This document shows, in pieces, positions 13,575-14,532 of a stretch of 14,532 nt of DNA. The stretch spans positions 1-14,532 of the forward strand of contig VBGS01000014.1 in assembly GCA_005889445.1 (NCBI GenBank). Reading direction: 5' to 3'. The notes beneath the pieces were generated by a model. It ran no database searches, had not been told where the DNA came from, and was given only the letters and a program-made list of their open reading frames with translations. Origin of the DNA: Chloroflexota bacterium (GTDB lineage: Bacteria; Chloroflexota; Limnocylindria; P2-11E). Both the position numbers and the translations under genes were made by a program. Position 1 is the first letter of the stretch. Each line of letters begins with the position of its first letter.

Positions 13575-14532
13575 GTGAGCCTTCGCCTCGACTCTGACTT
13601 CTGGTCAGCACGCATGTCGTATCTTGCGAAGCTGGCGCGCGCCGACGCCATCGCGGTCGTCCTGCAGATGAAGGATGACGGCTACGTGACGTACGTCGCG
13701 CACAACCTCCCTAGCGAGACCAGCTGGCGAAGCGGCGCGCCCGCGGTCCTTCTCGGCAAGGCATTCGCCGAGCGCGTGAATGCGGAGGTATCGGGCGGCG
13801 TCGCGATGCGCCTCGCGGATGGGCGCATGGCTGACGCCATCGCGGTCGCCCCGGTCGTATGGAAGGACCAGCTCGTCGGCGCGCTCGTCGCCCTCGTCGT
13901 CGGCCGACCGATAGGGCCCGAGGATCTCGCGGGGCTCGGCCGAGTCGCCGAGCTCGTCGGTCTCGAGCTTGCGGAGGCGAATGCCCTCTGGCGCGCGCAG
14001 CGCCAGCAGCAAGATGCTGAGACCAAGCTCAAGGCGAATCGCGATCTGCAGGCGATCATCCACCGCGAGCGCGATCCCAACCAGCTCCTGGAGCGCACCA
14101 CCGCGCAGCTCGCCGAGGTCTTTGGCGCCGACGGCGTGTCGATCATGCTCGCCGACGCGCAGGGCGAGCTCTCGGTGCGCAGCTCGAAAGGCCTCTCCGA
14201 CGCGGCGAAGCAGGACCGCAAGCGCATCGGCGAAGGCATCTCGGGCAAGGTCGCGCAGACCGGGAAGGCGATGCTCCTCTCGGGGCACGTTCAGGGCGGC
14301 AGCGACCCGACCGCGAGCGAGTCGATGATCGCGCCGCTTCGCGCCGGCGGACGGACCCTCGGCGTGGTGAACGTCAAGCACCACGCCGCGCAGGAGAAAT
14401 ACGGCCAGGCGCAGGTCGACTCACTCGCGCAAGCCGCGTCCGACATCGCGGCGGCCTTGCTCACGGCCGAGGAGTTCCAGCGGGCTGAAGAGGATCGGCG
14501 CCAGGCCCTCGTGCTCTACGAGCTGTCTCGCT
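13575..14532 (+). CDS. GAF-domain signalling protein, 5' part (3' end outside window)
   Basis: Open frame to the window edge, 319 codons seen. GTG start with AGGGGA (13564-13569) 5 nt upstream, overlapping the previous stop; an ATG at 13614 is an alternative. Residues about 10-130 look like a degenerate GAF domain (DAIAVVLQMKDDGYVTYVAH, IAVAPVVWKDQLVGALVAL). A helical linker spans about 130-165. Residues about 165-298 are a clearer GAF domain (LLERTTAQLAEVFGADGVSI, KRIGEGISGKVAQTGKAMLL, MIAPLRAGGRTLGVVNVKH). The final helix (EEFQRAEEDRRQALVLYELS) suggests another sensor or an output domain, such as a kinase or phosphatase, beyond the edge. Ligand unknown. It is probably an operon partner of the coiled-coil gene. 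Confidence 0.85.
   Translation, partial: MSLRLDSDFWSARMSYLAKLARADAIAVVLQMKDDGYVTYVAHNLPSETSWRSGAPAVLLGKAFAERVNAEVSGGVAMRLADGRMADAIAVAPVVWKDQLVGALVALVVGRPIGPEDLAGLGRVAELVGLELAEANALWRAQRQQQDAETKLKANRDLQAIIHRERDPNQLLERTTAQLAEVFGADGVSIMLADAQGELSVRSSKGLSDAAKQDRKRIGEGISGKVAQTGKAMLLSGHVQGGSDPTASESMIAPLRAGGRTLGVVNVKHHAAQEKYGQAQVDSLAQAASDIAAALLTAEEFQRAEEDRRQALVLYELSR

Noticed and set aside
13605..14384. A 259-codon minus-strand open frame.
   Set aside because: It is antisense to the GAF-domain gene, which has a good start signal and clear GAF motifs but no stop inside the window.

Overview
The window is high-GC bacterial DNA, densely coded, with G/C-ending codons and many GTG or TTG starts. The gene set suggests a soil or freshwater Chloroflexota or a related high-GC phylum: a B12-dependent class II ribonucleotide reductase as the RNR, a VanW/YoaR-type envelope protein, a DUF5667 membrane protein, a GT87 mannosyltransferase-like protein and GAF/receiver signalling proteins. 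This placement is inference; no marker gene fixes it.

Layout. (1) 1-650 (+): 3' part of cinA, with a shortened deamidase-like domain. It overlaps the 3' end of a GT87 membrane glycosyltransferase gene (606-1802, -) tail to tail. (2) 1825-4710 (-): an envelope gene group read as vanW-like, then a DUF5667 gene that appears frameshifted, then GT87. (3) 4711-5379: a 669-bp gene-free stretch with a lower-GC part, three tandem copies of a ~93-bp repeat, and two hairpins behind nrdJ; the outer hairpin looks like a rho-independent terminator. (4) 5380-9396 (-): nrdJ, interrupted by a 399-residue intein with two LAGLIDADG motifs, placed immediately before the predicted thiyl-radical cysteine. (5) 9397-9713: the nrdJ control region, with a TTGACA/TATGGT promoter, two NrdR-box-like sites 31 bp apart, and an unannotated 32-codon leader ORF whose strong Shine-Dalgarno can pair with its own leucine codons. 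(6) 9714-12023 (-): a tail-anchored receiver-like protein, a small two-part protein and a class III aminotransferase (GabT-like), packed as one operon. (7) 12081-14532 (+): divergent from that operon, a coiled-coil protein with a DivIVA-like start and a GAF-domain protein that runs off the window.

How they fit together. Region 5 should couple deoxynucleotide synthesis to NrdR and possibly to translation of the leader peptide. Regions 6 and 7 share a roughly 50-bp divergent promoter region. The coiled-coil protein and the 191-aa protein on opposite sides of it end in what looks like the same ~80-residue domain, so the two arms may form one membrane-associated signalling or cell-organisation module. 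That locus and the nrdJ leader are the least ordinary parts of the window.
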